A model generated the notes under the pieces. The model worked only from the letters and a program-made list of their open reading frames with translations. It did not search any database and had not been told where the DNA came from. From Citrobacter telavivensis (lineage in GTDB: Bacteria > Pseudomonadota > Gammaproteobacteria > Enterobacterales > Enterobacteriaceae), in assembly GCA_009363175.1 (NCBI GenBank), contig CP045205.1:2604001-2668000 (forward strand): DNA of 64,000 nucleotides, in the 5' to 3' direction. Of the stretch, positions 17,481-25,276 are shown piece after piece. Position numbers and translations under genes: made by a program. The stretch's first letter is position 1. Each line of letters begins with the position of its first letter.

Positions 17481-18121
17481 TTCTCCTCATCAGGGATAAC
17501 AGGGATAGCGCCGCGAATGACGGAATCGGGATAATGCAGGGAAGTCAGGATCGGCGCAGTGGCACCGGCAGGCTCGCCGCGCAGCACAACGGCGGGATAA
17601 CGGGCAGACGGTTGTGTGCTCGGGTCAGGGGCTCGCTGCCGGTCTTCCCGGGTGGACGGGACGACATAGCCAATGCGCTGTACGTAGCTGGTCTGGTTAA
17701 AGGCGGATTCCGGTCGCTGACCGGTTTCAAAGTTGCCGGAGTAGTAACAACTGAGCGCTCGTTTCAGAGTGCTACCGCGTCGGTAACAGTCGGCGAGAAT
17801 GCGCTCAAATACCGACAGATTGATGCAAGGGTTAAGTAAGTCGCTGGCCGTGACGCCGTAATGGCGGAAATTGGTGCTGGTGATTTGCATCAGGCCGACC
17901 GAATAGCGTCGGCCTTGCGCCGCCAGCCGTCCGGTGAGGCTCATCGCCTCATCATGGCTTGCGGGAAAATGTGAAATCACACCTTTGCCGCCCGGCACGA
18001 TTTCAGCAATGGCGTAAGGGTGAAAACCGGATTCGACCCGTGCCACATCAAGTGCCGTGGACGGGTGAACACTGGTGGCGCACTGCGTCGCCAGCGCCAG
18101 AAAGGCTGTGGTGGAAAGCAT
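17477..18121 (-). CDS. virB1: VirB1 lytic transglycosylase
   Basis: The product is 214 residues from ATG 18121 (CGAGG upstream). It has an SLT-type lysozyme domain: catalytic Glu in DVARVESGFHPYAI, then YSVGLMQITSTNFRHYG, NINLSVFERIL-like and ALSCYYSGNF motifs in family order. A weak hydrophobic N-terminus may act as signal. It opens peptidoglycan so the channel can be built, and is the first virB gene of the operon. Confidence 0.9.
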   Translation of the reverse strand: MLSTTAFLALATQCATSVHPSTALDVARVESGFHPYAIAEIVPGGKGVISHFPASHDEAMSLTGRLAAQGRRYSVGLMQITSTNFRHYGVTASDLLNPCINLSVFERILADCYRRGSTLKRALSCYYSGNFETGQRPESAFNQTSYVQRIGYVVPSTREDRQRAPDPSTQPSARYPAVVLRGEPAGATAPILTSLHYPDSVIRGAIPVIPDEEK

Positions 18122-18191
18122 AGTGGCCTCGTAACCGTGGGTCCGGCAGCGTATACAAAAACACGTTACCGGGGAGAAGGACAAAAGCGGG

Positions 18192-18413
18192 TTAAACGGC
18201 TGCGGCATCCTGTGAAATGTCACTCTCTTCTCTCGGTTCAAGCAGTACCAGCCTGCCTGAAACCGAAATACCGGGGATCAGCACGATATTCAGGCCAGGC
18301 TTACCGTTATGTGCGAAGGCCACACCAACCCTGGTCCAGTACGTGTTTTTCTCGCCCTGTGCATCGGGCTGACTTTCCTGAGTGATAAAGACGTGATAAT
18401 TGGGTTTTCTCAT
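18192..18413 (-). CDS. Small conserved protein upstream of virB1, unknown function
   Basis: This 73-residue protein begins MRKPNYHVFITQES, and its middle (NTYWTRVGVAFAHNGKPG, then NIVLIPGISVSGRLVLLEP) resembles a family of tiny proteins found on plasmids and ICEs of proteobacteria with no assigned function. No signal peptide or membrane helix is visible. It lies 70 nt upstream of virB1 on the same strand, so it probably leads the virB transcript and may be a transfer accessory or regulatory protein. Confidence 0.65.
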   Translation of the reverse strand: MRKPNYHVFITQESQPDAQGEKNTYWTRVGVAFAHNGKPGLNIVLIPGISVSGRLVLLEPREESDISQDAAAV

Positions 18414-18809
18414 GGTATTTCCTTTAATAAAATAGCCGTGAAAGCAATAAAAAGGTCACATCCCGGTTCTGCATTCCGGTTTTAACGGGTCAGCGAGAAC
18501 ATTCAGCGGCACCCTGAATTGTGGTTACGTGACAGCCCGATCCAATTTGTTAAAGAACAATCCCCGGCCTGGACGAATGAACGTCCATCAGGGCAACCAT
18601 GTTGTTATGGCATTTTCAGAATCAGATATTCAGTGCGGGATATAAACGATAAATTCAAAACAAAAATAAGAGAGATAAACTGGCGAGGATTATCAGATGC
18701 GGAAAGAGGGAGAAGGATGCAGAACAGATAATAAAGAAGGCATTCTATTTTAATGGAAACAGAAAGACGTGCAGAGAAATAATATCCCCGAACGTCTTTA
18801 TCGCTATTA
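18414..18809. other. Gene-poor region, likely promoter area of the virB operon
   Basis: No convincing gene is present. A 74-codon frame at 18605-18829 on the minus strand lacks a ribosome-binding site, is rich in hydrophobic residues from AT-rich DNA and overlaps the next gene. The 18414-18540 part directly precedes the small gene and virB1 and probably holds their promoter; I could not define one. Confidence 0.4.
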
Positions 18810-19019
18810 TTAGCGTCTGCGATGCTCAAGTTGTTCCTGACATTCTGTACAGGTGGTTATGCCCGGCAGAGTCTGCCGTCGTTTTTCAGGAATAGGTTTA
18901 CCACATATACGACAGTGAAATAATGATGGTGTTGAACCCGGCTTAAAACGGTTCTGCTCAATCATCTCCTCCAGTCGCTGTTCATTAAATTCCTGATCGC
19001 GGTCGATCTCATCCGGCAT
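18810..19019 (-). CDS. TraR/DksA-type C4 zinc-finger protein
   Basis: This 69-residue protein has CRICGKPIPEKRRQTLPGIT followed by CTECQEQ, the four-cysteine zinc finger of TraR/DksA proteins, after an acidic helical N-terminus (DEIDRDQEFNEQRLEEMIE). TraR-like proteins bind RNA polymerase in the secondary channel and adjust promoter choice like DksA plus ppGpp. Its start overlaps the end of the DUF2857-like gene by 11 nt, so both are one unit upstream of the virB genes. Confidence 0.85.
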   Translation of the reverse strand: MPDEIDRDQEFNEQRLEEMIEQNRFKPGSTPSLFHCRICGKPIPEKRRQTLPGITTCTECQEQLEHRRR

Positions 19020-19596
19020 GGAGAGTCCTCCTGCCAGTAGCGGCTTCCTGTTCGCACAGTGCGATACGTTTCCAGACCGTGGTGAGTGACAGCGCTTCGG
19101 CCTCTGGCTGCAGGATTTCCGTCACCTGCATCATGGTGATCAGTGCATCGGGCGATTCAAGGTTTTCTACCCTGCGCTGCTGCCATTGCAACCAGATAGC
19201 CACATCTGTCTTTTCATCCGGTTCAGGCGTTCGGCCATACGGCACGCTGACACCCAGCAACCGACGGCGAAGGCAGACTTCATTGGAGGTGAGACCAAAA
19301 TAGTGGTTCATCAGTGCGATGGAGCCGCCCAGTCGTATGGCCCGGTCAATTAGTTGTCGGCGCTGTTCTTCCTGACCAGAATGGGCCAGCAACTGGTGCA
19401 GAACATCGTGGCGTAGCGAGACTGCGATAAAAGGCGCGGTTGCTCGGCTCAGCGTAAAGAGTGCATCTGGCGAGAGCTGGCTGAGGGCATTCATTTCGTC
19501 AAATGTGAAACCGAGATCTTCACAGTGACGAATATTGCCTTCATTAAGCGCCTGCAGGGCATTGGTGAGTACGGCGTAATTTAGTGAAGGGATCAT
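19009..19596 (-). CDS. DUF2857-like ICE protein, probable transfer regulator
   Basis: The product is 195 residues from ATG 19596; ATG 19623 would add 9. It is helical, with QLSPDALFTLSRATAPFIAV, then LGGSIALMNHYFGLTSNEVC and RRRLLGVSVPYGRTPEPDE, a pattern I associate with DUF2857 proteins found in many ICEs and islands. The middle resembles a helix-turn-helix. Family members sit near integration and transfer control genes; regulation of excision or transfer is inferred, not shown. Confidence 0.6.
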   Translation of the reverse strand: MIPSLNYAVLTNALQALNEGNIRHCEDLGFTFDEMNALSQLSPDALFTLSRATAPFIAVSLRHDVLHQLLAHSGQEEQRRQLIDRAIRLGGSIALMNHYFGLTSNEVCLRRRLLGVSVPYGRTPEPDEKTDVAIWLQWQQRRVENLESPDALITMMQVTEILQPEAEALSLTTVWKRIALCEQEAATGRRTLHAG

Positions 19597-19717
19597 AATA
19601 TGTATTCCGTATATTTTGTTCAACAGGCAAGATAGATGTAGAAATATCTGGGTATATAGCCTGCTGGAGGGTATTTAGTCGAATCAGTTGCTTTAATTCG
19701 CCTTCCCTTGACCGCGT

Positions 19718-19903
19718 TTAGCGCCGGGACAATTTAATATTGATCCATTCGTCAATTTCTGATTCCAGCCAGGCCACACTGGCTGGTCCGATTTTTATTG
19801 AACGAGGAAATGTACCCTCTTTCATATACAGATAGATTTGTGAACGTTTCAAGCCGGTTTTTTCTTCAACCTTTTTTAAGCGTAATAACTGATGTGATGT
19901 CAT
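19718..19903 (-). CDS. AlpA-family regulator / possible excisionase
   Basis: This 61-residue protein starts at ATG 19903 (AGGAG upstream). It is a MerR-like winged helix: LLRLKKVEEKTGLKRSQIYL, then KEGTFPRSIKIGPASVAWLE, ending in EIDEWI. This is the AlpA signature. In P4-like elements and pathogenicity islands, AlpA-type proteins activate integrase or act as recombination directionality factors. Here it is 12 kb from the integrase but likely serves its excision. Confidence 0.88.
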   Translation of the reverse strand: MTSHQLLRLKKVEEKTGLKRSQIYLYMKEGTFPRSIKIGPASVAWLESEIDEWINIKLSRR

Positions 19904-19983
19904 GATTGTCTCCTGTAGCAAAACAAACATTGGTATGCCTGGAGATAATAAAAAAGCATAACGGAAGGAGAAGTGGTAGTGGT

Positions 19984-20004
19984 AAACCCCGTATTACGGG
20001 GTTT
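19984..20004. promoter_or_regulatory. 21-bp palindrome upstream of the AlpA-like gene
   Basis: AAACCCCGTA (19984-19993), one central base, then TACGGGGTTT (19995-20004). A further ACGGG lies at 20016-20020. It is 80 nt upstream of the alpA-like start and after the stop of the next gene upstream. It could be an operator for alpA or a terminator stem (8-bp stem, 5-nt loop) without a T tract. Confidence 0.45.
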
Positions 20005-20049
20005 AATAAACTAAATACGGGATCATATTGTTGACAGATAAACACAATA

Positions 20050-20976
20050 TCAATTTAATAAGGATGAGGACGGAGGGGAGCCACGCTCTAGTGCTGTTTT
20101 TAAAGTATCACCGCTTAGACGGTCAGTGATACCATCAGCTGCCGCCCATTCTTCAAAAATTGTCAATAATTTATAGGGTTGTTTTATTAATGGACTGATA
20201 ACATCATTGTGCCTACAAGCGAGCCAAAATAACCTTGATAAGGGTGTGGATATTCTAGTTGAAGACGGGAGGGATTTCTCTGTAACCTGGGTGCTAATTA
20301 GTTTCTCAATCTCTGAGTAACGAATAACAAAGCAGGAATCCTGAGGCAAATTATAGAGGGGGAAATATTCTTGCTTTGTATTTTGATTTATCGTTCCCTC
20401 TGAAGAAATCCTCTCCATAATATCAAACGCCAGATCTGTTGGAAGGTTTTTTATTTGATGTTCAATTCTACACTTCCAGGTTGTTTTTTCAAACAGCTGA
20501 AAAACTTCATTGGACATAGTAACAGTGATGCCATAATTTACCGTGTTTTTCCCAATAATTGGTAATGGTATATTCAATGAGCATGCGAGAAATTGCTTTA
20601 TTAAAATACATTCAAACCCAATAAGTGATGTATCAATAATATTTTGTGTGGAGTGGACGTATCTGCCCTCAGTACTGAAAATTGAGTCCCATCCATTAAT
20701 AAAGCTATTTTTTTCTAGCAGACATAAACGATGAATCAATGTCCCTCTAGCTGGATGCATTTTTACTTTTTGAAATGCATATTTTATTTTTCGCAGAATA
20801 ATTGGAGATTGAAAGTATATGGCGAGATTAATTTTATTATATAATGCATAACGGTAAATATCACTCTCGTTGATTCTTTCGTTGCTCTCTGTATTAATTA
20901 TGTTAACGGCTTCTTGTATGGTTACCCAGTCAGGTTTCGGAAGCGAACCGTTTATGATCTCGCTGCTTTTCAACAT
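20050..20976 (-). CDS. Unknown AT-rich accessory protein
   Basis: The product is 308 residues; no family recognised. The first 60 residues (DWVTIQEAVNIINTESNERI, then DIYRYALYNKINLAIYF) look like a MerR/excisionase-type helix-turn-helix. The C-terminus STPLSRLFWLACRHNDVISP, then LLTIFEEWAAADGI and DRLSGDTLKTALERG resembles C-terminal parts of uncharacterised proteins near P4-like integrases. AAAAGGAG lies ahead of the ATG. It stands upstream of the alpA-like gene on the same strand and may take part in ICE control. Confidence 0.6.
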   Translation of the reverse strand: MLKSSEIINGSLPKPDWVTIQEAVNIINTESNERINESDIYRYALYNKINLAIYFQSPIILRKIKYAFQKVKMHPARGTLIHRLCLLEKNSFINGWDSIFSTEGRYVHSTQNIIDTSLIGFECILIKQFLACSLNIPLPIIGKNTVNYGITVTMSNEVFQLFEKTTWKCRIEHQIKNLPTDLAFDIMERISSEGTINQNTKQEYFPLYNLPQDSCFVIRYSEIEKLISTQVTEKSLPSSTRISTPLSRLFWLACRHNDVISPLIKQPYKLLTIFEEWAAADGITDRLSGDTLKTALERGSPPSSSLLN

Positions 20977-21000
20977 GAAAAACTCCTTTTACATATTTTT

Positions 21001-21477
21001 CTATGCAAAACTTAAATTACGATTCAATGTTTCATTATTCATGAATATTATCGATAATGTACAAATGAATCCTATTTTATAAAGTAAAGAGTTTAAAAAT
21101 AAAATTGTTAAACTAGTTTTTAGTTCGCTATGAAATTTTCTCTCGTAACTATGGATGAGGAGACAATTTCCTGAGAGCATAATGAAGGATGAACTGAATA
21201 ATATTAAGACTAACGAAGATAAAACTCTATGAATAAAATATCGAGCCGAAATAATAAAGAGTAGTAGTATAAGATCTTTATGGCGAAAATTTTCATATTT
21301 TCGTTTGTAGGATCCCTGTTGAGAGAATTCAATAGTAATCCAATCTTTTATGTTGCAAGGGTTATGCTTGAGGCAGTTGCTTGAGCGCTGCTTTGGCTCA
21401 TAGATGCTTCCTGGTGCTGGTAGAGAAATTGCCTCCCAGTGCTCCATTAGTTCTGAAAACCTTACTACTCCGATCAT
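21001..21477 (-). CDS. Orphan protein with C-terminal hydrophobic region, possibly decayed
   Basis: The frame encodes 158 residues and has a strong AGGAG 8 nt before ATG 21477, so it is likely translated. Residues 1-70 look like a normal soluble protein (SELMEHWEAISLPAPGSIYE, CLKHNPCNIKDWITIEF); from about 70 on it becomes hydrophobic and low in complexity, as if the original reading frame were lost or it were a membrane protein. A TetR-type operator-like palindrome and a consensus TTGACA lie upstream. Function unknown. Confidence 0.42.
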   Translation of the reverse strand: MIGVVRFSELMEHWEAISLPAPGSIYEPKQRSSNCLKHNPCNIKDWITIEFSQQGSYKRKYENFRHKDLILLLFIISARYFIHRVLSSLVLILFSSSFIMLSGNCLLIHSYERKFHSELKTSLTILFLNSLLYKIGFICTLSIIFMNNETLNRNLSFA

Positions 21478-21498
21478 GCTAACGTCTCCTGACTAAAA

Positions 21499-21514
21499 CG
21501 AACGGTACGGTTCG
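21499..21514. promoter_or_regulatory. TetR-operator-like near-palindrome before the orphan gene
   Basis: On the minus strand this reads CGAACCGTACCGTTCG. It shares CGAACCG-NN-C-N-GTT with the operator at 22519-22534. A consensus -35 TTGACA lies at 21545-21540 on the minus strand, about 25 nt upstream of it. This suggests the orphan gene belongs to the TetR regulon. Confidence 0.5.
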
Positions 21515-21630
21515 ATTTGATCAGGATAGACAAAATTTCTGTCAAGAGGCAAGTTAGGGCGCTAACTAAATTTAGTCGCCTGGAGTTATAGAGAAGAACG
21601 ATTCGGAAAATGTAATCCACTTGATGGTAG

Positions 21631-21654
21631 TGTTCCATATAATAATATGGAACA
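21631..21654. repeat. 10-bp perfect inverted repeat downstream of tetR
   Basis: TGTTCCATAT (21631-21640) and ATATGGAACA (21645-21654) with a 4-nt loop lie 60 nt after the tetR stop. There is no T tract on either strand, so it may be a weak terminator or a binding site. Confidence 0.45.
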
Positions 21655-21714
21655 AATTGATAATATTATAAACTCCTGAGCATCTTCTAATTTCTTTAAA
21701 ACTGGTGATTATAA

Positions 21715-22389
21715 TTATCCTTTACGAAAGGCTAATAAAAAGGCATTGACCGCATCCTTTGCCCATTGATCACGCTGTGCAGCAGAAGTGGAAGATTTTG
21801 GATGCATTAAGCACTGTATTTGAGGCTCACCGCGTACCATATTCACGAATAAGGAAGCAACTGCATTTCGCCCAATACCACCTAACGAGATTTCTCCTTT
21901 AGATTCAGCTTGTTGTAGTATTTCTTCAACAATGTTATTTATCTTTTCTGGACCTGCTAAATAGAAACGTCTACCTAATTCAGGAAAACGCGGTGCTTCA
22001 GAAGCTACAACACGGTAGAGAGCGAGGCCATTTTCCGAAAGCACAATATCCAGATACGTTCGGGCTATTTTAAATAATTTATCATAAATATCTTTTCCCG
22101 AAATTTTAATTTTATGTACTTTTTGAAGAAAACGCTCACATTCTATTTCAATCACTGCTGTAAATAATGCTTCTTTATTTGGATAATATGCATATACGGT
22201 TGATTTTGAGACTCCAGCAGCCTGTTGGATCATATCTGTTGATGCTGCTGCATAGCCTCTTTCCAGAAAAATAGCTTTTGCTCCTTCAAGCACGCGTTGT
22301 GCTTTTTCAGGTAAGTTACTAACTATATCATTAGAAAGTATTTTATTTTTCCTTCTAGTGTCAATTGAGGTCTTTGTTGATACCGACAT
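21715..22389 (-). CDS. TetR-family repressor of the efflux/oxidase block
   Basis: The product is 224 residues from ATG 22389 (AAGGAAG upstream). The TetR DNA-binding domain is clear at about 28-75: AQRVLEGAKAIFLERGYAAA, STDMIQQAAGVSKSTVYAYY, PNKEALFTAVI. The C-terminal ligand-binding domain resembles the AcrR/AefR-like C-terminal type (LYRVVASEAPRFPELGRRFY). It is divergent from the pump genes and separated from them by a promoter containing a palindrome, so it very likely represses them until a toxic ligand binds. Confidence 0.92.
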   Translation of the reverse strand: MSVSTKTSIDTRRKNKILSNDIVSNLPEKAQRVLEGAKAIFLERGYAAASTDMIQQAAGVSKSTVYAYYPNKEALFTAVIEIECERFLQKVHKIKISGKDIYDKLFKIARTYLDIVLSENGLALYRVVASEAPRFPELGRRFYLAGPEKINNIVEEILQQAESKGEISLGGIGRNAVASLFVNMVRGEPQIQCLMHPKSSTSAAQRDQWAKDAVNAFLLAFRKG

Positions 22390-22508
22390 CTGCACTTCCT
22401 TATCCGGAATAAAGCTTGATCTTACCATAAGATGAAACTCGAAATCATATCATTCAGGCCTGAGTGCTACTCACGTATTTTTGCGACGTAGTTGAGTGAA
22501 ATTTGGTC

Positions 22509-22537
22509 TTGACTGTACCGAACCGATCGGTTTACTT
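22509..22537 (+). promoter_or_regulatory. Pump promoter with TetR operator in the spacer
   Basis: A -35 TTGACT (22509-22514), a 17-nt spacer and a -10 TTACTT (22532-22537) lie upstream of the outer-membrane factor gene. The perfect 12-bp palindrome AACCGATCGGTT (22521-22532) fills the spacer, so a bound repressor would exclude RNA polymerase. The same site could control the divergent tetR gene. Confidence 0.72.
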
Positions 22538-22574
22538 TGTTCGCCGTAAACTAGAATAAACAGGGCGATCAAGA

Positions 22575-24074
22575 ATGAGGTGTGTGTCAGGTTACAGATT
22601 TGCACATGGGACGAAGTCAGTAAGGTACCGTCCGCATTATCTGAAAGGATGTGTTATCTCCGTGCTCAGTCTTGCTTTGGGGTCATGTGCTGCGATCCCC
22701 GATCTGGGAACTGCTCCTCAGCCGGAGCAGGCTGCGGCGCTGATTTCACAACGCAGTTTTTCCGCTCCGCATGCTGACTGGCCGCAGGAAAAATGGTGGA
22801 TGGCCTTCGGCGATACGCAGCTTAACCAGCTGATGAGTGAAGCCACCGCGCATTCACCTTCTCTGGCACAGGCAGAAGCCCGGGTGCGTGAAGCCACGGC
22901 CAGAACCGGTGTCGCCCGTTCCCGGTTATACCCGTCAATGGACGCCAGCGCGTCCATTGATAAAGAGAAGCTCAGCTACAACTACATCTACCCTAAAACA
23001 GCCGTGCCGCACGGATGGAATGATATGGGGCAGGCCAGCCTCAACTTTAGCTGGGAACTGGATTTCTGGGGTAAAAACCGGGATGCGCTGCGTGCCGCGA
23101 CATCCGAAGCCAGCGCTGCTGAGGCAGATGCCGCCGCCGCGAAACTGATGCTGACGACGATGCTCGCGGACGCTTATATCCGTCTGCAGTACCAGTATGA
23201 CAGTCGTGACATTGCGGCCCGACAACTGCGTAACCGGACGGATACCGTCAGGCTGGTGCAGTTACGCCATGCTCAGGGACTTGATTCCAGAGTCTCCGTG
23301 GAAGAAAGCGGTGCCCGGCTGGATGTCGCCAGAGCGGCGCTGGCTGAAGCCGATGAGCAAATCAAATTAACCCAAAACGGCATCGCGGCTTTACTGGGCC
23401 GGGGGCCGGACAGAGGGCTGGATATCCTCAGACCCCGGTTGCAGATGCGCCGCCCTGTCGGGTTACCTGATGCGCTGAACGCAAACCTGCTCGGACGCAA
23501 TCCGGAAGTGGTGGCCGCACGGTGGCGGGTTGAAGCCGCCGCCAGCAATATCGGTGTTGCCAGAGCGCAGTTTTACCCGAACGTGAACCTGATGGCCTTC
23601 GTCGGATACCAGTCACTGGGGCTGAATAACCTGTTCAGCTCGGGCTCTGATATCGGGAGCGTCGGACCAGCCATCAGCTTACCCCTTTTTGAAGGCGGGC
23701 GTTTACGCGCCAACTATAAAGGTGCGAGAGCGGAATATGAATATGCGGTGGCGTCGTATAACGAGGCGCTGACACAGGCATTACGTGAAACTGCTGATGT
23801 TACACGGAGCCTTGCTGCTCTGGTGGGCAGGTCAAAAGCAACCGCATCTGCTTTGTCCCACAGCGAGGAAGCTTATCAGTTGGCAAATGCCCGGTATCAG
23901 GGGGGGCTGGCCGATTATCAGGAAGTTCTCATTTCTGAAGATGCGTTACTCCAGGCTGAGCTGGCGAATACAGCCATGCATTCCCGGGGTTATGTCTTGG
24001 ATGTGTCACTCGTCAAGGCCCTTGGGGGCGGATTTGAATCCAGTTCAACATTTGATGCGCAGGTGAAACCGTAA
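22575..24074 (+). CDS. NodT-type outer-membrane efflux lipoprotein
   Basis: The product is 499 residues. Its N-terminus has a hydrophobic run ending in lipobox ALGSC, then the OMF family start (ADWPQEKWWMAFGDTQLNQL) and two OEP repeats typical of TolC/NodT barrels (SWELDFWGKNRDALRA; AGLPDALNANLLGRNPEV-like; SLPLFEGGRLRANYKGARAE). It forms the outer-membrane duct of a tripartite pump with the next two genes. The start is uncertain because no good ribosome-binding site precedes ATG 22575. Its stop overlaps the next start by 1 nt. Confidence 0.9.
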   Translation: MRCVSGYRFAHGTKSVRYRPHYLKGCVISVLSLALGSCAAIPDLGTAPQPEQAAALISQRSFSAPHADWPQEKWWMAFGDTQLNQLMSEATAHSPSLAQAEARVREATARTGVARSRLYPSMDASASIDKEKLSYNYIYPKTAVPHGWNDMGQASLNFSWELDFWGKNRDALRAATSEASAAEADAAAAKLMLTTMLADAYIRLQYQYDSRDIAARQLRNRTDTVRLVQLRHAQGLDSRVSVEESGARLDVARAALAEADEQIKLTQNGIAALLGRGPDRGLDILRPRLQMRRPVGLPDALNANLLGRNPEVVAARWRVEAAASNIGVARAQFYPNVNLMAFVGYQSLGLNNLFSSGSDIGSVGPAISLPLFEGGRLRANYKGARAEYEYAVASYNEALTQALRETADVTRSLAALVGRSKATASALSHSEEAYQLANARYQGGLADYQEVLISEDALLQAELANTAMHSRGYVLDVSLVKALGGGFESSSTFDAQVKP

Positions 24075-25273
24075 TGACTGAAGATAAAGATAAAAACGGC
24101 CCACAGGATATGGACAGGGCTCCGGATAACACGAATGCAAAACCGGATAGCGGTGATAAAAAAAAGCATCGCCGTAAATTATTCGCTTTGTTTGGTGGCG
24201 TCCTGATTCTTATCGCCATCGGTTATGCCATCTGGCTGATTTTCTTTGCCGGTAAATCCGTCTCAACGGATAACGCCTATACCGCTGCCGAAGTCGCAGA
24301 CGTCACGCCGCTTGTCGGCGGACCGGTGAAGAAAGTAAATGTGGTCAACACGCAGCTTGTGCATGCCGGTGATGTACTGGTCGTGCTTGATGATACGGAC
24401 GCCAGAATTGCGGTGTCACAGGCTGAAGCTGAGCTTGGCAGCGCCCGGCGGAAGGTGATGCAGATTATGGCCAATGACACCGCGCTGGGCGGACAGCTTG
24501 ATTCGCGTGAAGCAGGTATTCAGAGCGCCGAACATGATGTGGCGAGGGCACGAGCCCGGTTTGATAAGGCCACCCTTGATGAGCGACGTCGCCGGAATCT
24601 GGTGAAAGCCGGGGCCGTATCTGAGCAGGATTTTACGGATGCGCAGACAGAATTACGGGAGGCAACGGCCGCGCTGGGAGAAGCGGAAGCCAGTCTGAAA
24701 GCTGCTCGCGCTGGCAGTGTCGAAGCAAAAGGATCCCGGCAGGCGAACGAGGCCCTGTTTCTGAACAGTACCGTTGAAACTAACCCCATTGTGGTGGCGA
24801 CCAGAACCCGTCTCGATCAGGCCCGTATAAACCTGGCGCGTATGGTTATCCGGGCCCCGGTGGATGGAGTGGTAACACAGCGCTCAGTGGATATCGGGCA
24901 GCATGTTCAGGCTGGAAACCGGCTGATGCGGGTTGTGCCCATCGAGGATATTTATGTTGATGCGAATTTCAAGGAAGGTCAGCTCAGCGACGTCAGACCG
25001 GGCCAGAAGGTAGAGCTGACTTCAGACCTGTACGGCAGCGGTGTTGTTTATCACGGCGTGGTTCAGGGATTTGACGGAGGCTCCGGTTCCGCGCTTTCAC
25101 TGATACCGGCGCAGAATGCCACGGGTAACTGGATTAAGGTCGTGCAGCGACTGCCGGTGCGTGTTCGTCTGGAGCGGGAAGAACTGCGTAAAAATCCTCT
25201 GCGCATCGGGCTGTCCATGGAAGTGACGGTGGACCTGACATCGAATGCCAGAGATGACCACACGGAGAAATAA
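24074..25273 (+). CDS. EmrA/HlyD-type membrane fusion protein
   Basis: The product is 399 residues: a cytoplasmic charged N-terminus (about 1-35), one membrane helix (LFALFGGVLILIAIGYAIWL, about 36-55), then the biotinyl-lipoyl domain starting VSTDNAYTAAEVADVTPLVG. A long coiled-coil hairpin rich in Ala/Glu/Arg (about 115-230) and the C-terminal beta-barrel MVIRAPVDGVVTQRSVDIGQ follow. This is the EmrA adaptor layout. It links the MFS pump in the inner membrane to the OMF. Confidence 0.93.
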   Translation: MTEDKDKNGPQDMDRAPDNTNAKPDSGDKKKHRRKLFALFGGVLILIAIGYAIWLIFFAGKSVSTDNAYTAAEVADVTPLVGGPVKKVNVVNTQLVHAGDVLVVLDDTDARIAVSQAEAELGSARRKVMQIMANDTALGGQLDSREAGIQSAEHDVARARARFDKATLDERRRRNLVKAGAVSEQDFTDAQTELREATAALGEAEASLKAARAGSVEAKGSRQANEALFLNSTVETNPIVVATRTRLDQARINLARMVIRAPVDGVVTQRSVDIGQHVQAGNRLMRVVPIEDIYVDANFKEGQLSDVRPGQKVELTSDLYGSGVVYHGVVQGFDGGSGSALSLIPAQNATGNWIKVVQRLPVRVRLEREELRKNPLRIGLSMEVTVDLTSNARDDHTEK

Positions 25274-25276
25274 GGT

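Noticed and set aside
18605..18829. 74-codon hydrophobic frame upstream of virB1
   Set aside because: AT-rich DNA gives such frames by chance; no ribosome-binding site, and it overlaps the TraR-like gene end.
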